From assembly GCF_037038585.1 (NCBI RefSeq), contig NC_092520.1, positions 4,848,001 to 4,912,000 on the forward strand: DNA of 64,000 bases, given 5' to 3'. This stretch comes from Patagioenas fasciata. Lineage: Eukaryota > Chordata > Aves > Columbiformes > Columbidae. A model generated the notes under the pieces. The model saw nothing but the letters and a program-made list of their open reading frames with translations. It was not told where the DNA came from and made no database searches. Shown one piece after another: positions 62,095 through 64,000 of this stretch (position 1 is its first letter; each line of letters starts with the position of its first letter). A program made the position numbers and the translations under genes.

Positions 62095-62575
62095 TGGTCA
62101 CATCTTGGGGACAAGGTGGTTTGGGAAGGGGCTGAAGGGTCCAAAGGAGGCCCAGGGAGGTGACCAAAGGTCTGGAGAACCTGTCCTATGAGGGAAAACT
62201 GAAGGACCTGGTTCTCTTCTCCCTGAAGGGACCTCAGCACAGTGTTCCCTGTGCTTTAAGGGCATCCACAAAGGGGATGGCGTCTCTCTCTTCACAAGCA
62301 GCCATGTGGAGAAGACAAGGGGCAATGGGTATGAGTTGCACCAAGAGTGCTTTCATCTCAACATGAGAAAGAATTTCTTTATGGTGAGAGCCATCATTCA
62401 CTGGAACAACCTCCCCAGGGACATGGTAGAGCCCACATTGCTAGGGCTTTTCAAGACATGACTTGACAGACTGCTCAACAATTTCATCCGGGCTCCCTTT
62501 GCCACCAGAGGCTGGACCAGATGATCCTTTGCGGTCCTTTTCAGTGTGGGCTGTTCTATGAGACCATCCTTGGTA
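62095..62575 (+). mobile_element. CR1 LINE fragment (different subfamily)
   Basis: It carries GAGGTGACCAAAGGTCTGGA, AACATGAGAAAGAATTTCTT and CACTGGAACAACCTCCCCAG in CR1 order, ending GGGCTGTTCTATGAG. It is more diverged than most copies here. Confidence 0.88.
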
Positions 62576-64000
62576 AAACTGTTAAACTTCCTCGTGACAG
62601 CAGTCCTGTAGTCTTAGGAGGTTGGTTGAGGTTTTACCTACCCTATAATTAGATTTTTTTTTCTTCTGTTATCTAATTTTAATCTCCTTTGTTGAAATTT
62701 AAGCCAGTTCTCGCACCCTTAGTATGTACGAAGAATAACAGATCTCTTTAAAGCAACTTTTCGTCTATTTGGTGTCCTCTTCAATCTCTCTTCTTCTAGG
62801 CTAAGCACCACTGACCACTTAGTTATAATCAAACTTAAGATCACAGATCCTATTTTCTAAACATTTTAGTCTTATCAGACACTGTATCTGTTCTTTTGAA
62901 GGTTATAAATGTGAGAGGTATCAAAGAGTCCCCTTATATCAACAGCAGAACTGCCTTGAGGTTGATGACATGACTCCCGAATTTCACTGGGGGGGAATCT
63001 GTGCTAGGATGAGCACATCTGCAGCCAAGATTAATTAGGAATTATCCAAACTGTTACCATAAGGATAAAACTTCAGGTCTTTTGAATGAAGGGCTTTAGA
63101 GGGAATGATGTCACTAAATAAAGCACTTCTGTATCATTCAAGGAGGTTTAAAAAGTTATTTATTCAACATTCCAGAGATTATTGTCCTCAACTGTAAGAA
63201 ATCCATGTTATGAGAAATAAAGGAAATATGATCATAATCAAATTAGCCATTATGATTTTCAGAGTGATTAAAACCAAGCTAACAGCCATCTCCAGTATAA
63301 AAATAAACTTTTGAATACTAAGGTTTTTAAAACATGATGTAGGACCCAACTCATGTTCTGCAGAGGAGAATTTGCACTGAGGTCCCAGGCCATTGCTTCG
63401 GCAGCGCTTCCTTCCCATCAAATCACAGTGAGTTTTCCCCATTTTTCCAGAAGTTATATATTTAGAAATGATATCATGATAATCACGGGTGTCACAAGAA
63501 AAAGATGGACATAGTGTGCCATGTGAGAGGAGCGAGTGTCCTTAGGTTATAAACTCCTCAGAGCAGCAATGGCATTTTTGCCTTTTGTTGGCCCTGGAAC
63601 ATAGCTGAGGTTCTCTGTTTTTCCTTCAGAATAAATAATAAATAACACTAATAAATACATAGGCTAGAGAGTAGGCTGTCTACCAGAGTAACAAGAAAAG
63701 AGCATGGGACACTGAAATAGTTCTTTTTAACCTAGGTTCTGGTGTGGGAAGAAGTGAGAAGAGCTTTTCCTTTTGCATTAAGGACCCAAATTAAAGTTGA
63801 GCATGTGCTAATGCAGCTGTCAGCGATTCCGTCGGGAATTGTGCGTATGTGACCTGTTCCCATTTGCACTGAGAGACCAACTCCATGTGTCCCTGAGACG
63901 TGTGTGGGATTATAAACTTCTCTTAGGTTGAGCGAGGCTTTCTGGACCTTCAGATCTGGCCCTCTGAACTTACCTAACAGAAACACTGAGAGACTAGAAT
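62576..64000. other. Intergenic: no gene supported
   Basis: AT-rich. The stretch 63540-63660 (AAACTCCTCAGAGCAGCAAT, then GGCCCTGGAACATAGCTGAG and AATAAATAATAAATAACA) faintly resembles an old L2/MIR-type 3' end. I cannot confirm it. Confidence 0.4.

Overview
This window is vertebrate nuclear DNA, and the organism is almost certainly a bird. The genes are split by GT-AG introns, the promoters are CpG-rich, and the dominant interspersed repeat is the CR1 LINE, recognised by its 3' end of repeated ATTCTRTG octamers and by reverse-transcriptase fragments of the [10 protein letters not shown] and LDFSKAF type. I cannot name the species.

Three known genes lie in the order RSF1 (minus), AAMDC (plus), INTS4 (minus), which as I recall is the arrangement on human 11q14. 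(1) Positions 332-530 hold only the first coding exon of RSF1, a histone-chaperone subunit of the RSF chromatin remodeller; the rest lies left of the window. (2) A CpG-rich, probably bidirectional promoter at about 531-920 separates RSF1 from AAMDC. AAMDC has a non-coding first exon ending at 920 and three coding exons (5369-5500, 10332-10427, 11120-11260) that join without frame breaks into a complete 122-residue Mth938-domain protein. (3) The whole coding sequence of INTS4, a subunit of the Integrator RNA-cleavage module, runs leftward from 60529 to 15866. I placed 23 coding exons. All junctions are in phase, and together they encode 968 residues plus a stop. AAMDC and INTS4 converge, with poly(A) signals at 11877-11882 (plus) and 15749-15754 (minus).

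The rest is intron and intergenic sequence. It holds about 32 CR1 pieces in both orientations, a fragment of an ERVL-type LTR, a possible ancient DNA-transposon relic, several tandem repeats, an 0.84-kb duplication lying on both sides of AAMDC exon 2, and a shorter duplication in INTS4 intron 1. Right of the INTS4 promoter (60.7-64 kb) I see only CR1 pieces and unassigned sequence.

I found no new gene system. The observations most worth checking concern CR1 acting on gene structure. Complementary CR1 copies bracket INTS4 exons 9-10 and exon 11, which makes them candidates for exon circularisation and RNA editing. One CR1 ends nine bases from the exon 16 splice donor. CR1 copies of opposite orientation repeatedly meet 5' end to 5' end.
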